64,000 nt of DNA, from positions 4,464,001 through 4,528,000 of the forward strand of contig NC_135027.1 of assembly GCF_051020955.1 (NCBI RefSeq). The letters are read 5' to 3'. Below are positions 1 through 11,398 of this stretch, in pieces. The position numbers and the translations under genes are program-made. Source of the DNA: Megalopta genalis. Lineage: Eukaryota; Arthropoda; Insecta; Hymenoptera; Halictidae. How positions within the stretch are numbered: the first letter of the stretch is position 1; each line of letters opens with the position of its first letter. The notes under the pieces were generated by a model. That model searched no databases, had not been told where the DNA came from, and saw only the letters and a list, made by a program, of their open reading frames with translations.

Positions 1-976
1 CGGCAACTTTGCCAAGGTTTTTGAACCGGGCGTAGTTGGAAACTATACGCTCGGCTATCGACTTGGCTGGCGAACCCACAAGCTAGCAATCTAGAGCTAA
101 TAGGATATCGGCTCGGTGCAATGGATGCAATGGGATCTAAGTGCAAGACCCGGCGCGCTCCCGTTCAATGCGCCGGGGGTCGGCGGAGGTAAACGAAGCT
201 TCCGCCGTACACACGCTAGATGCAGCCGACTTATTATAAAATTGGGTTGAGCGCGGCTTACGTCGAACTGCGAGCCGCTCGTTAGGAGGCTCGTACGTTG
301 AAGGATCTCACTGGCCTCGAGATTGGCGCTTCACGTTTTCATTCTCCGTTTGCTCAACGTTGCCAGAGAAACGGGCAATCGACGGGCAAAAATCGCTGGC
401 GCTGTTCGAAGTAGAAACTTTTGACTCGGTAGAAACTTTTGCATTGGCAATTGTTGTATTAACTATTTGTCATTTGAACGTCGCAGGGCCGGCGGATTCG
501 AATGAAACAATGACGTTACGCATATATAAACATTTTGAACTCAAATTTTGTTGTTGACATCGTTGTTGTTATTATTATTATTATCTTATATATATATTTA
601 TATTAGATATATTATTAGATAGATAGATATATTATTATTAGATAGATTATATATATTATTATTAGATATATTAGATATTATATATATATAATATCTTATT
701 ATCTTATTATGTTATTATTATCTTACCGTACTTTCGTTTTTAAATTTCTGAGCAGAGTTGTACTAATATAATTAAACAATATCAACAAAAGCATGCGAAA
801 TTCATTGTCGCTCTAACATAATACAAATGGAGGACGACGTCAAGTGTCAAATGGTCAAGGCGTGGCTTCGAGCCTGGGTCCAAAAAGGTCCAGGCCTGGT
901 ACAACGAGTGTTAATCGCTTCCTACCGTTTTACAACACGTTAAGCACGACGTCAGCCCTACCTGGGGCCGACAATG
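1..976. other. intergenic DNA, no gene recognised
   Basis: No exon with protein-family resemblance is visible on either strand. The first 300 bases are moderately GC-rich. Between about 560 and 720 lies a TTA/TATA-rich simple repeat (short ATT and TAGA runs), typical of insect intergenic DNA. A 65-codon open frame near 360-557 has no recognisable motif and I do not call it. Confidence 0.5.
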
Positions 977-1110
977 AATTTTCCGTTTGGGCGGTGTCAG
1001 TCCTCTTGGACTGATATTGTACTTTCTGTTTGGGCGGCGCCAGTCCTCTTGGACTGACAATGTACTTTTTTTTGGGGGGGCGGTGTCAGTTTCCAGCAAC
1101 TGACAGAGCG
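977..1110. repeat. short tandem repeat, ~44-bp unit, about 3 copies
   Basis: Three degenerate units begin near 980, 1024 and 1068. Each carries a TTTGGGCGG-like core followed by CAGTCCTCTTGGACTGA or a variant. The inner part of each unit is itself a small inverted repeat (TCAGTCC..GGACTGA), so each unit could form a hairpin. It lies about 60 bp left of a MITE. No function is apparent. Confidence 0.55.
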
Positions 1111-1166
1111 AACCTATCGTTTGGACAGCGTCGGCGCATGGGACCGGCAGTATTAAGGATAGAAAA

Positions 1167-1404
1167 TGAGCCGTTTATTTTGAAAGTGGCATAAGTCACT
1201 TTGTTTTTAAGTCGATATATTTAAGGGTTTGCGTTTTAACACGTTTAAAAACATGGATGCTAACTTTCGAGAAGATTTACTTGTATTTGTTATCTCGGGA
1301 TACTGATATTTTTCTCAGTATAAATAATTTCGTATAAACATTAAAAAATCACCACTTTTCATTACGGTAAAGTGACTTATGCCACTTTCAAAATAAACAG
1401 CTCA
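1167..1404. mobile_element. MITE family B (TGAGCCGTTTATTTTG termini), 238 bp
   Basis: The ends are inverted repeats of about 35 bp. The left end reads TGAGCCGTTTATTTTGAAAG followed by TGGCATAAGTCACTT, and the right end is its reverse complement with one change. The interior is AT-rich with no coding capacity. A near-complete copy of this interior lies in the opposite orientation at about 7546-7782, and a short 140-bp member lies at 35041-35180. No clean target duplication is visible at this copy. Confidence 0.75.
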
Positions 1405-1613
1405 ACTAATGCCTACCTGCCGCTTCACGAGCTAGATTGTTCAAACTGCATTGCAGCGTATGCCCAACTATCGTTTATTACTGATTACTTATTTCATTAC
1501 CTGAAATAGACTGTCTTGTTATTAAATCACTGCCTTATTATCAGACTGTGGATTTTGCGCATTGATGTGAAAAATTACATAATTTCGTGTGACATTAGTC
1601 GACTGTTCATCAA

Positions 1614-1850
1614 TACAGTAAATTCTCCTCAATTGTCCTTCAGCTCGTAAACGAAAGTGGACAATGTGGAAAGAAGAGGTACGATTTATTGGAGCCTCGC
1701 GATTCATTTTTATAGTTGCTAATTGTCAACAATTATAAAAACGAGGTGCGAGGCTCGAATAATTATCTAATAGTAATATTAAAATAATTATCGTTGAAAT
1801 TATCCGTTTTTGTTTAAAAGCTGAAGGAAAATTGGGGAGAACTTACTGTA
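1614..1850. mobile_element. MITE family A (TACAGTAAATTCTCC termini), diverged copy
   Basis: The left end TACAGTAAATTCTCC and the right end GGGGAGAACTTACTGTA are inverted repeats. Inside is a hairpin-forming segment with paired 'GAGCCTCGC..TTTTTATAG' and 'TATAAAAACGAGG..GAGGCTCG' arms, which is the hallmark of this family. About nine copies or fragments occur in the window. The TA at each end suggests a mariner/Tc1-type origin. It is non-coding. Confidence 0.7.
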
Positions 1851-3267
1851 TTCAGCGGCCTCGGACCGGTGGCTCGCAGTTAATTGAAGTTCCTAGGTAT
1901 TGTTGTCTGTCCCTCGGCTAGAAATACACCGAGTTTACAGAGCACTCTAATGCGTAGAAAGTGCGGCCTGTGTTTTCCTGTATACACAGGGAGAGCAGAG
2001 ACCGCTCGATAAAAATTTCTCTTTTGCCTGTTACGCGACGTGCTGCACGTAACGCGTTCCACTTCCGCGTAATCCGAGCGAGGAGTCGCGTTTCCGTGAA
2101 CCGGTTCGCATAAACGACGCTTTTCAAGGCGCTCGTGATTCTGCCATGGGATTTCTCGTTCTCCGATTGGCCGAGGACAACTGGACCACCGGCTGCGCAC
2201 AACCGAATGACTGGTCGCTTTCGTCGAATTGCTAAATTTCTTCGACTGCCGCGACAACGAGCTTAAACATTTTATGAAATTAAAGGATTTTATTCACAAT
2301 GGAATTTTCGCATTAAAAAGTTAAGAGCTCTGTGGCGTCAATTGCTTTTTTAACGGTCGTACGTTTCACCGATTCTAATGAAATTAAGAAAGTATACTGT
2401 TGCAGAAGTAATTTCGACATTTCAAATAGATACTTTACAAACGAACCGAAATTAGTTTTGCAACACCACCCGATAGATAATCGATTCAAAATTAATTTTG
2501 AAATCTAAGAAAATAACCGCGTCACTCAACGGGGCAAAGTGATCATAATTTGAATACGTGCATGCAGCAAGAAGCTCTCCCGTCACGAATTCGTTAACTC
2601 CGCGCTCTATTTATTTATGTTTATTGCGAAATGCCGTTGTAAAAACTGATTTAGCGAATGTATTAGCGCGCCGCGGTTGCACTGTCGACGACACCAAGCT
2701 TTCGGGAACGTCATCATGATGAGTCAGAATAAATGCATTATTGTCGCAAAATGGAACGGAGTTCGATCAGTTTGACCCGATCCCGGCTTACAGAATCGTG
2801 GAAAGGAGGCTAGAATGACGAAAGAGCAACAACACCCCGGTTTAGTATCGCGTTGGCCAATCCGGCATTGTCCAGGGGTCTGACCACTCACGGTATCGAA
2901 TCAATTCGCCGAGGGCAGGACGTGCGTGACCTGATTTCCGTCGATCGGCTCTTGTCGATGACTTCTTTTTATGCTTCAGACGTTTCTGCCACCGGTAGGA
3001 AAGTGACTGGCACGATTCGCTGAAGCTGGATCGATTCTTCCAGACGTCATCGTTCTTCCATCATTTTTTTCGAGATCCGGATGGTTTCTTCGCCCACTCG
3101 GCACTCGACGCTCGAACCAATTTTGCTCGCGTTTTTGAATAAATCGTTTCGTCGGGTGAAGTCCAAGAGTCGTATTGTTAGCTAGGATCTCGAAGAAATG
3201 AAAGGGGCCATTGTTTTTGGTCGCCCGACCTTTTCTCCGACCCGACGCTCTGTTCCCTTTTAACGTG
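1851..3267. other. intergenic DNA, no gene recognised
   Basis: Apart from overlapping open frames in GC-rich sequence (1880-2257, reverse strand) with no family motif and no splice-site support, nothing recognisable is present. No repeats shared with the rest of the window were noticed. Confidence 0.45.
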
Positions 3268-3508
3268 TTAACCCCTTGCCATACTTTGACGAGTCTGACA
3301 CATAATGGAAATTTTTATTAATAGCCTGTTAAGTATGAATGCTATTCTGTTCTTTTTAGTCTGAATTTTTATTCAGGATTTTTTTCTGATTTCTCGTCAT
3401 CAGTATAATAACAATAAGTACAAATGATCTTTCTTCTTTGAAGTTATTACAATCGAAAAACTTTTGATCATTGTAATTATGAAGAAAATAGTACGGCTAA
3501 GGGGTTAA
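3268..3508. mobile_element. TTAA MITE, family TTAACCCCTTGCC, copy 1
   Basis: The element is bounded by TTAA on both sides, with ends TTAACCCCTTGCCATA and the inverted counterpart ending GGCTAAGGGGTTAA. A second member with similar interior lies at 31526-31779. TTAA duplication and perfect restoration of the site are properties of piggyBac-superfamily transposases, so this is inferred to be a piggyBac-mobilised miniature element of 241 bp. It has no coding capacity. Confidence 0.75.
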
Positions 3509-4398
3509 GCGCCAAGCTTAATTGTTATAACCTGTTATAACCCGTGTTATAACATTTTGGAAAACCGACGAATCACCGTGTTTTAATGATACTCGTTGAA
3601 ATTCTGTTTAACAAGTAATATCCAGATACATTTTTTAATGATTTGCTAACTATTTAAAAATTTATCTATACAGAAGAATATCATTTTTTTAAATCGTATA
3701 TATCATCAGTCACCGATGATTTACGCGTTCCGAACGAAAAGAATAGTCGAATAATCATCGAAACATTCGAATAAATTGGCGCTTAACCTGTTAAGAATCA
3801 TCTCGAGTTTCCAAGCAGATTATAAAAATTGCAGCAGATCTTACCGATGTCTTCGTTATGCCGCTTCAAATTCTTCGTTTCGCAATTATCGAATCCTTAA
3901 CGATTCGTAGAAAGCCGTGTCTGATAAGAGTTCGAAATTTCCAATGCACAGTTCGGGTCTGCCCCCACCATTTGGCCAGGAATTTTCCCATGTGGTTTCC
4001 TCATTCGAAGTTCACGGAAAGCTACAGCTTACGTTCATTCGATTCTAAATCGGCTCTCCTAGAGATCTCCAAGTCGGTGTGTCGCGACGATTTATCGTTC
4101 TTTTTCCACCGGGCGGAGAAATAAAACCGTCGCGTGGATCGTTTTATTGCTGCTGCGGGTGGGAAGACCACCGTAAAAGAAGAATCCGTGGACCCAGCGA
4201 GCAGGCTCGATTTGGAAACGGATATCGAAATCAGTTCACGGAAAAAGTATTTGGTTGCTTGCGCGAGAATAAGAGGTCGCGACCGGTAATCGATAAACTC
4301 GTTACCTCGATAACGAGTCCCCGCCGCGACAGATAAGACCGGCGTTTTCCTCCTCGAGTGTCTTTTTGCAAATCCTCCTCGAGAGCGTTTTACAACTA
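3509..4398. other. intergenic DNA, no gene recognised
   Basis: Open frames on both strands overlap at 4022-4336, but none shows a family motif or splice signals tying it to another exon. The segment ends at the TA target of the mariner relic. Confidence 0.4.
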
Positions 4399-5627
4399 TT
4401 AGGGTGTCCCATAAGTTCTTTCCCTGCCGCGCTACGAATGACTTTAACTGGCTGTGTTTATATAAACACGTAGGCTTATCTCTTGGCTGTTTAGGGTATC
4501 GGTTGCAGTCGTCCCAGAGCTCTTTTAGAGTATGTGTCGTTGGTGACAAAGTTCCTTATCAAATTTTTTCTGCGCCGTTCGATATGGATAGCCAAAATAA
4601 GCATTTGCGGCATGTTATGCTTTATTGCTTTAAAAAAAGTGATAGGGCAAAGGACACTGCAAACGAGATTTGTACCGTTTACAGTGATGGTTCTACGACT
4701 ATTAGGACAGTCCGCAATTGATTTGAGAGATTTAGAGCTGGCAATTTTGAATTGAAAGACGAAGACCGCAGCGGCCATCCAACAACGACGGATGCGGACC
4801 TTGTCAAAGATATGCTCGCTGAAAATTCGCGATATAGTGTGCGCGAGATAGCGGATGCCACTAACATACCCGGGACAACGGTACATAAGCATTTAATCAA
4901 GATGAGATATGTGAATCGCTTCGAAGTTCCACACCGTCGATAGGTGTTGACACCAGCCTTATGAACCGCGTCTCTACGTGCGATTTGCTTCTCCAACGAC
5001 ATGGAAGAAATCCTTTCCTAAAGAGGCTTGTCACTGGAGACGAGACTTGGATTTTATACCAAAATGTGCATCGAAAACGAACTTGGTCAAAAGGAAATAG
5101 TCCCTCAATTGTTGCGAAGTCAGGACTTCATCTGGAGAAAGTTCTTTCGTGCGTTTGGTGGGACTGGAAAGGCGTAGTCTACTACGAGCTCCTTCCTCAA
5201 GGTGAAACGACCAATTCGGCTAAATATTGTAATCAACTCGATGAATTGAAAGCCACCATAGCAGAAAAACGGCCAGAATTGGCGAACCGACGCGGCGTCG
5301 GTTTTCATCGCGACAACGCAAAACCGCGTGTTGCGTTGTTCGTAAGACAAAAATGATTGCAGTTCGATTGGAACGTTCTACCTCATCCTCCGTACTCTCC
5401 AGACATTGCTCCATCTCGTTTATTACTTGCTCTTCTCGTTAAAAAATTCTCTCCGTGAAAAACGGTTTAAATTCGTAAGCGAAATAAAAACGCACCTTGA
5501 ACAATATTTTGCAAATAAGCCTCAACAATTTTGGAAAGACGGCATAACGAGGCTTCCCGAAAGATGGAAGAAGGTAATAGAGCAGAACGGTTCATATATA
5601 ACTCGATAAATCAGCTTTAAACAATAA
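4399..5627 (+). pseudogene. mariner transposon relic with broken transposase (copy 1)
   Basis: The 5' terminal repeat TTAGGGTGTCCCATAAG follows a TA. The same terminus bounds the second copy at 33199-34787. The 3' terminus is missing here. Translated pieces show the mariner order: N-terminal helix-turn-helix (HLRHVMLYCFKK.., from 4605), a second HTH region (KDMLAEN..REIADATNIPGTTVHK, from about 4805), the first catalytic Asp in VTGDETWILYQN (about 5031), the second in FHRDNAKPR (about 5302) and the PPYSPDIAPS block (about 5390). The third Asp of the DD34D triad should follow as PSDYY, but a base change or insertion destroys it. A Trp codon has become TGA near 4719 and there are frameshifts. 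The element is dead. Copy 2 shares these regions but lacks the catalytic middle. Confidence 0.85.
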
Positions 5628-6559
5628 ATATCGTGTAATCATTTCGCATCAGAATATAATATATAAAATATTGTATCAGCAATATCGATGATCCTGTGAT
5701 TGGATTCGATCAGTGCAATCGGCTTTGGCTACGCGATTTGGCGCGTTCGCGCCAACCGAGTGCAACGTTCTTGGATGCTCGTCGGAAGAGCCAAGGTCTC
5801 GTCGGACGCGTCGCGATGCGCCTAACTGGGCCTACCGACGCGAAACGACCTTAAAAGGCTTTTTCCAGCGAGCAACCGACGACTCTACGTATCGCAGATC
5901 GGATCGAGTCGGTGCGACGCGACGCGACACGGTTGAAAACCCGAGTTTACCCGGGCTTTCTAAATGAGTCTTCTCGATGTCTATCTCTCGATGGGACGAG
6001 ATTAAACAAAGCCTGATAATTCGAGGCTAATGGATGCCCTCGAGTGGCTCGCTCTCGGCGATGATTGTCTCCCGATTTTTTAAACGCGCGGTGCGTCACT
6101 CTCTGCAGTGACTCGCTGCACTTCTGTCTGCTAACGAGGGCCTGATCATTTTCACGGCGCGCACTCGTTACCGGCCAGAACCGTTCGGATCTCTTCGATG
6201 AATCTGTCGAGCCAGAAATCGAACAAAACCGCGCGCACTTAATTGACGAATAATGGAGCGAGGAGTACGGGCGCGCGTGGGCGTTGTTATTACAGACCGC
6301 ATGCAATTTATAATTGATTATTCAGGCACGTGGGCATTGTTCGGTATTCAGGCCAGTCGCGGGACAGAGCTTGTCGAAAGATATCCTCGAAAATCGATCC
6401 TTCGCCGCATTCCCGCATACGTAATCGGAGTTGACCGGTCGAAACTGAAAGGGGTGAGTCAAGCGGAAGCGTTTCCTACGTTTCCGGCGTCTCTCGGCGG
6501 ACGATGTCTTCCGGCCGAATGCGGTCCTCGATTGGAAACGCCGCTGAAAATCGCGGTGC
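5628..6559. other. intergenic DNA, no gene recognised
   Basis: The sequence is moderately GC-rich with overlapping open frames on both strands (5713-5967 forward, 5947-6306 reverse, 6253-6567 forward). None shows a recognised motif or linked splice sites, so none is called. Confidence 0.4.
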
Positions 6560-6631
6560 TACAGTAATGTCTCCCTAACTGACGCTCAGATTGTGCACAA
6601 AAATGGACAATTTGGGAAAAGGAGATACAAT

Positions 6632-7782
6632 TGAGCCGTTTATCTTGAAAGTGGCATAAGTCACTTTTTCAAAAAAATCGAGTTAATGGTAACACTAATT
6701 ACAATTGAACGGTATCTTTTCATTAAAAAAAAATTTGCAATCAACAAGTTGAGAACTATTGAGATTTGTTCGAGAGAAGTTTTACTAATTAACGGTATGA
6801 CAAACATGTTTATTTTGAAAGTGGCGTAAGTCGCTGTACTCAGGAAATTAATTGCGGGGCTTAGTGTAAAAGAAATAGAAACGTGTGATAAGTGTGTGTG
6901 AAGTATTGTTTTGAATTATTTTCAGTATTTTTAAAAAAGTTGTGATCACACTGGACATATTTTTATAAGTGCGAAGGAATAGTGCAGTTTTGTAAATTAT
7001 ATTATAGTGATGTGGCGACTACCTCCAGACCCGCCAGCAGATGGCTATAAAATGTTTTATAAACTAACTTCAGATGAAAAAGATGAATTTCTAACTTTGG
7101 ATTTGTTACCAAAAAGGCGTTATTCACAAATAGAAATGGATCCGTTATACGCTGGATCTCGTCCTGTTTCTTCAACAAAATACAAAGACATGATGGACTT
7201 GCTTAATTATATACCCCCAATATACCACAGTTATTTTAAAAAATTGAAAAAAAACACGATCTCCGAGGACTTAATCACTCCTATTGATGACGAAAATTAA
7301 ATTGAACTGATGTATTTTCATATAAATTGCTTATACTTATGTTTCAAAATGTACTAATTATTTTTGTATTTTATGAATATTAAAATAAAAAATACTTATA
7401 TCAAACCTTTATATTAAATATGTTCATGGTATAAATTATTATTATGTATGTAATTTATTCAACAATTTTAGTAAATCAATGTCCTTTCAAAACATCACTT
7501 CAGTAAAATACGTCGGACAAAATTAATATATATCAGTCATTTTTCTAAACTATTTATTTTGAAAGTGGCTTAAGTCACTTTCCCGTAATGAAAAGTGGTG
7601 ATTTTTTAATGTTTATACGAAATTATTTATACCGGGAAAAATATCAGTATCCTGAGATAACAAATACAAGTAAATCGTCTCGAAAGTTAGTATCCATATT
7701 TTGAAACGTGTTAAAACGCAAACCTTCAATATATCGACTTCAAAACAAAGTGACTTATGCCACTTTCAAAATAAACGGCTCA
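6632..7782. mobile_element. family B composite element carrying a 96-codon frame
   Basis: The termini are family B inverted repeats (TGAGCCGTTTATCTTG.. and ..AAATAAACGGCTCA). Two further directly oriented, terminal-like stretches lie inside: TTTATTTTGAAAGTGGCGTAA near 6809 and TATTTATTTTGAAAGTGGC near 7552. The structure therefore reads as a left family-B end, a unique coding core (about 6840-7545), then a whole family-B MITE (7546-7782) in reverse orientation. It may be the decayed or composite parent of family B, or a pair of MITEs that trapped a sequence between them. The 5' arm matches the 140-bp copy at 35041, and the 3' arm matches the 238-bp copy at 1167. Confidence 0.65.
7010..7300 (+). 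CDS. 96-codon frame inside family B element, possibly a transposase tail
   Basis: The frame is intact from an ATG at 7010 to TAA and is followed by a polyadenylation signal (AATAAA near 7384), so it looks like a transcribable unit. The product is hydrophilic and mixed-charge, with a Pro-rich start (WRLPPDPP), a central KRRYSQIEMDPLYAGSRPVS segment and a block KYKDMMDLLNYIPPIYHSYF. This last pattern (small/Ser, K-Y-x-D-x-x-x-L, then I-P-P-x-Y-H-x-F) reminds me of the C-terminal tails of uncharacterised insect transposases. That is an impression, not a match I can verify. No DDE motif, signal peptide or membrane segment is present. The alternative is a host sequence captured between two MITEs. 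Function unknown. Confidence 0.4.
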   Translation: MWRLPPDPPADGYKMFYKLTSDEKDEFLTLDLLPKRRYSQIEMDPLYAGSRPVSSTKYKDMMDLLNYIPPIYHSYFKKLKKNTISEDLITPIDDEN

Positions 7783-7931
7783 ATTATTCGAGCCCTGCAG
7801 CTCGTTCTTACAGTCGTCGACAATTTGTAACTATAAAAATGAACCGCAAGGCTCGAATAATCGTATCTCCTCTTCCTAAATTGTCCATTTTTGTGGCTAA
7901 TCCGAGCGTCGATTAGAGAGACATTACTGTA

Positions 7932-8480
7932 ATACTACGCCGCAGACGGACAGAAACAGGTGATCGATATAATAAACATAGAGACACACACGCTCGTTAG
8001 AGTTCGAAGCGTCACAGTGCGCCGCGATTTTTTTGGCGTCGCTGAAAAATACGCAGAAGCTGTTTCGAGCCGGTGCTAATCCATAATAAGCTCTTATTAC
8101 GCGCTGCCCGAAGACCTCTGCAGCACCTGCTATTTCGAGGAGTAGCAGGTCAACACGATACGCGTAAACACGAAACGAAGCATGAAGCGTCGCAGCGACC
8201 GATACACGTGCAATGATTTTTTTGGCGCCGCGCGAAAAGCGCGCAGAAGCTGTTCCGAGCAATTTAGAGCAGCGGGAGCGCGCGCGTTGCTCGAGAGTCC
8301 CGACCGGCCACTATTTCGAGAAATGCAGCGACTCCTCGGTTGACGAGCTTGGCAAACGATTTGAATAAATTGGACCGTGGTTAACAAGCATGTAACGGCG
8401 GTCTGCAAATAATCCCGCGGATCCCTGGCATTGTTGCAGCCATTCGGGGTTGCATCGTTGCCGCGGTTCTCGCTGGTCCT
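7932..8480. repeat. diverged direct duplication, ~187-bp offset
   Basis: The segment around 8027-8150 (ATTTTTTTGGCG..GCAGAAGCTGTT..CTATTTCGAG) recurs about 187 bp later (8214-8330) with many substitutions. Nothing else was recognised. The open frames here (7924-8262 and 8130-8408, reverse) arise from this repeat and are not called. Confidence 0.45.
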
Positions 8481-9162
8481 TTAACACGTTGACTGCCGCG
8501 TCATCCGTATTCGGGTGACAGCAAAAGTTCTCATCAGGCCACGTCACCCGTAATTCGGGTGACGCTGATTTGACTACTTACAAAGGATTTCCGAAAATAT
8601 TTCGACAAATATTCTACAGGAGGTAATGAAACTATTGAATTCTTATAAAAATGGTTTATTAAAAAAATTATTCGCAGTGTATAACATTAAAACATTCTCT
8701 GCAAAGTTGAGGTTGATCAGGACAGCTTGGACAAAAAGTTGTTTGTTTTTTCAGATATGCTCGTGCCTCTGATCGGTCCATTTCGTATCTTTTATTTGAA
8801 CTGTAGCTTCCTCAGTATCATCAACATTTCTTTCTTCTTCCATGACCAATTCTCGTAAAATCTCGTCAATAGTATCTTCATAACATTCATTATCACTAAG
8901 ATTGTATTTATCAGTATCCAAATCAGAACCTGACGATGTAATTTTATTTATGCTTCTCCCTCCGGGCAATCCGATCTCTTTTCATTATTGAAAAAAAATA
9001 AGGGCAGAGATTTTAAGTTATACCATTCGGTACTCGGCAAAGATTCCAACTGTTCATGCAGGAACAGAAACAGATATGAATTAACAGCGCACGCTTCCTA
9101 TAGCGGCACGGGTGGCCTGTAGGAGATTTTGTTGTAAATACGCGTGGCAGTCAACGTGTTGA
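8481..9162 (-). mobile_element. piggyBac-derived 682-bp element (copy 1, reverse orientation)
   Basis: It begins TTAACACGTTGACTGCC and ends with the inverted GGCAGTCAACGTGTT, followed by GA where TTAA is expected, so one target copy has mutated. It is exactly as long as copy 2 at 33428-34109 and nearly identical to it in the opposite orientation. Two palindromic GTCACCCG..CGGGTGAC motifs lie just inside one end; they are candidate transposase-binding subterminal repeats. The interior retains the start and end of a piggyBac-type transposase and lacks the catalytic middle (see the pseudogene entry). Confidence 0.85.
8690..8990 (-). pseudogene. piggyBac-type transposase remnant (acidic N-terminus + Cys tail)
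   Basis: Read on the reverse strand, an ATG near 8985 starts a Lys/Arg-rich stretch. After a frameshift this continues as an acidic, Ser/Asp-rich segment (SDLDTDKYNLSDNECYEDTI.. down to DQRHEHI, 8969-8754). In a shifted frame a cysteine cluster of type C-x2-C-x6-C-x2-C-F follows (about 8730-8690). Acidic N-termini and C-terminal cysteine-rich (RING/PHD-like) tails are the ends of piggyBac transposases. The DDD catalytic core between them is deleted, so the product could not transpose DNA. Confidence 0.7.
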
Positions 9163-11398
9163 CGCGACGCAACGTGCAAGCTGGCTCTGTGCAGATGTCT
9201 ATGCAGATGCGCCCCGGTCTTCGCGAACGGAATCGCGACGAGGGAAAACGTCACGGAATGGCTTTAACGATTTGCAAATATGTACGCGAAAACTAGTTTC
9301 GTTCGGCTCCCGGCGGGATTATCTCGAACCTTGACGAGACGAAATTTGAACGAATCGTTGCGAAACGACGACGGACAGAAGAAATCTTGATCAGTTAACC
9401 CGACAATTTTCGAGCAAACACCGCGAACAAGCGTGATGGTGACGATTAAAGTTGATACGATAAAGATTAAAGCTGCAATAATATTTGCACCGCTGCGCAC
9501 CGTTCTTCTGGAACGTTGGCTTCGTTTCCTTTGCCGGAGATTCGCGTATAAGTGAGAATCACGCCGTTGATCTCTCAGATCTGTGAGAGAAAGGTCGATT
9601 TTGCGTGTCACCGGAAACGTACTCGTTCCACGATTTTAACTCGAACTTGCCGGTGAAACGTATAACGTAAATTTCATAAATTTTTGAACGCGTGATCGAT
9701 GAAATCCGTCGCGAAATTGGTCGACGCAGCTAAAATCTTGAACGCACGAAAATCATCGGCAGTTTGCGGACGAATTGCGTGGACGATCTACGAATTTCTT
9801 TCTTTCAATCAATGCTCATGATTCTGTGCAGCAAAAATTTCAGCATGTAAACAAAGAGAAATCGCAAGAGCGGCGCGGCTGCGATGCAAAATATTAGCTT
9901 TTCTTAGTGCACTCGTCTTGCAGATTGTGCACGTTGCGAACGATGCTTTCCTGCGATATAGTACGAGAGTTATGTTTATTAGTAAAAGCTAGAAATCTCG
10001 GTTTCTTCGCCGAACTGTTTAAATAATACGAAAGATAGCGGGAAATCGAGGCGGAAAACCGCGAACCGTACAGATTATTTACGACTCGACGTGTGTGCAC
10101 TATCGCCGGCGTCAGTGGGCTCGAGTGTTGCATACTCGACCTAGAAAATAATGCATTCGGTGCGCTGAAAATTCGTTTGGGACACGTGCGAACGACCGTG
10201 CCACCGTTTCGTTATGAATAATCGGACTGGAAGCGAACGTTCGAAAACAAAGCCACGCGTGGCAATAATAACGAGCGGGGAGCTATCAGCGGTATTAAAA
10301 CGAATATAAAAATCTGGCCGTTGGGGTCTCCGGTATCGCTGCGAACGCGTTCACACTGACTAATCTGTCCAAACAAAGAAAAATCCGCTGCCGGGCGCAC
10401 AGTGTTTACGGACGGAATTAGAATTTTTGGTTTGCGCCGCGGTCGATAATTCGCGCCCGTTATCGCGGCGACGATAGTGATAAGCCACCCGAGCGTTGGG
10501 AGTCCGATCGCGGTGAACCTGCTAAAAATAACCGAGAAACAACTCTAGACCCCGTTGAAAAATCTCGAGCCGCCAAAGTAGCTCCTAAATCACTTTAATT
10601 GACGGCGATTTGCAGTTCAAACAAGCTGAAATTACCGCATATTTGTTTACTCGTTCTGAAATTATGCTTCGCGACGTATCGCCGCGACCGTTGAATTAAA
10701 GATTCGTTTCGTCGATGTAAATTCATACGATATATATGTCCACTATACCTCAGGTGGACGAACAATGGATCCGCGTTGTTCTTTGTACGCTTGATAAAAC
10801 GTGAGTCTCGCGTGAACGGGCGAGGAATCGTCGGTTAAAATCGTGAAGGGCCGCGCGACACGACGCGCGAAGTTTAAATTTAGGCGTGTCCGCGACCCCG
10901 AGGATTGTTTACAAACAAACGAGGCGTAGTTGATTTGCGACGCGCGTACAAGAGACGATAGCATGATTGCAATCGCCTCCCGCGATTGGCCGGTGGCCAA
11001 TAGAAGTTATCCTTGGACGGCTCTCTCGCCGCCGTCGTCGCCGCGGCTTCCCCGGTATAGTCATTCATAGATAAGAAGCACGGCCACGAGTTGCCGCGTC
11101 TGCGATCATGTTTATTTCGTCGAACACAATCGACTTCTTATTTTTTCTTTTTTTTTTTACACAGAACGAGATAACGATGAAAACAATTGTCTTCGTTGCA
11201 GCAACGTCACAACTGCAAAACAATTGAAAAGTACGATATTATTCACAGTGTCAACTGTCGCGCGAGATACGGAACAAAATGAACGTGTGAATGGACGAGA
11301 TAGCTTTGACAGAGTTATCGAACTACTAATTATTGTTGGACTTGATGATATATTATAAATCCATCTCTTGTTACACACGGGTCTTTGTTCAATCTAAT
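9163..11398. other. intergenic or upstream-intron DNA, no gene recognised
   Basis: Several 60-115-codon open frames exist on the reverse strand (for example 9264-9611 and 10743-11000), but none has a recognisable domain or consistent splice sites. I searched by eye for the missing upstream BNIP3 exons here and did not find them. No shared repeat was noticed. Confidence 0.4.

Larger units (their letters stand above)
6560..7931. mobile_element. MITE family A copy interrupted by a nested family B composite
   Basis: The outer ends read TACAGTAATGTCTCC.. and ..GAGACATTACTGTA. The family signatures AAAATGGACAATTTGGG (left) and AAATTGTCCATTTTTG (right) lie just inside them. The normal ~200-bp element is split within its GATACRATTATTCGAGCC arm by the 1.15-kb insertion at 6632-7782. 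Uninterrupted copies, for example 60650-60865, give the unsplit arrangement. Confidence 0.75.
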
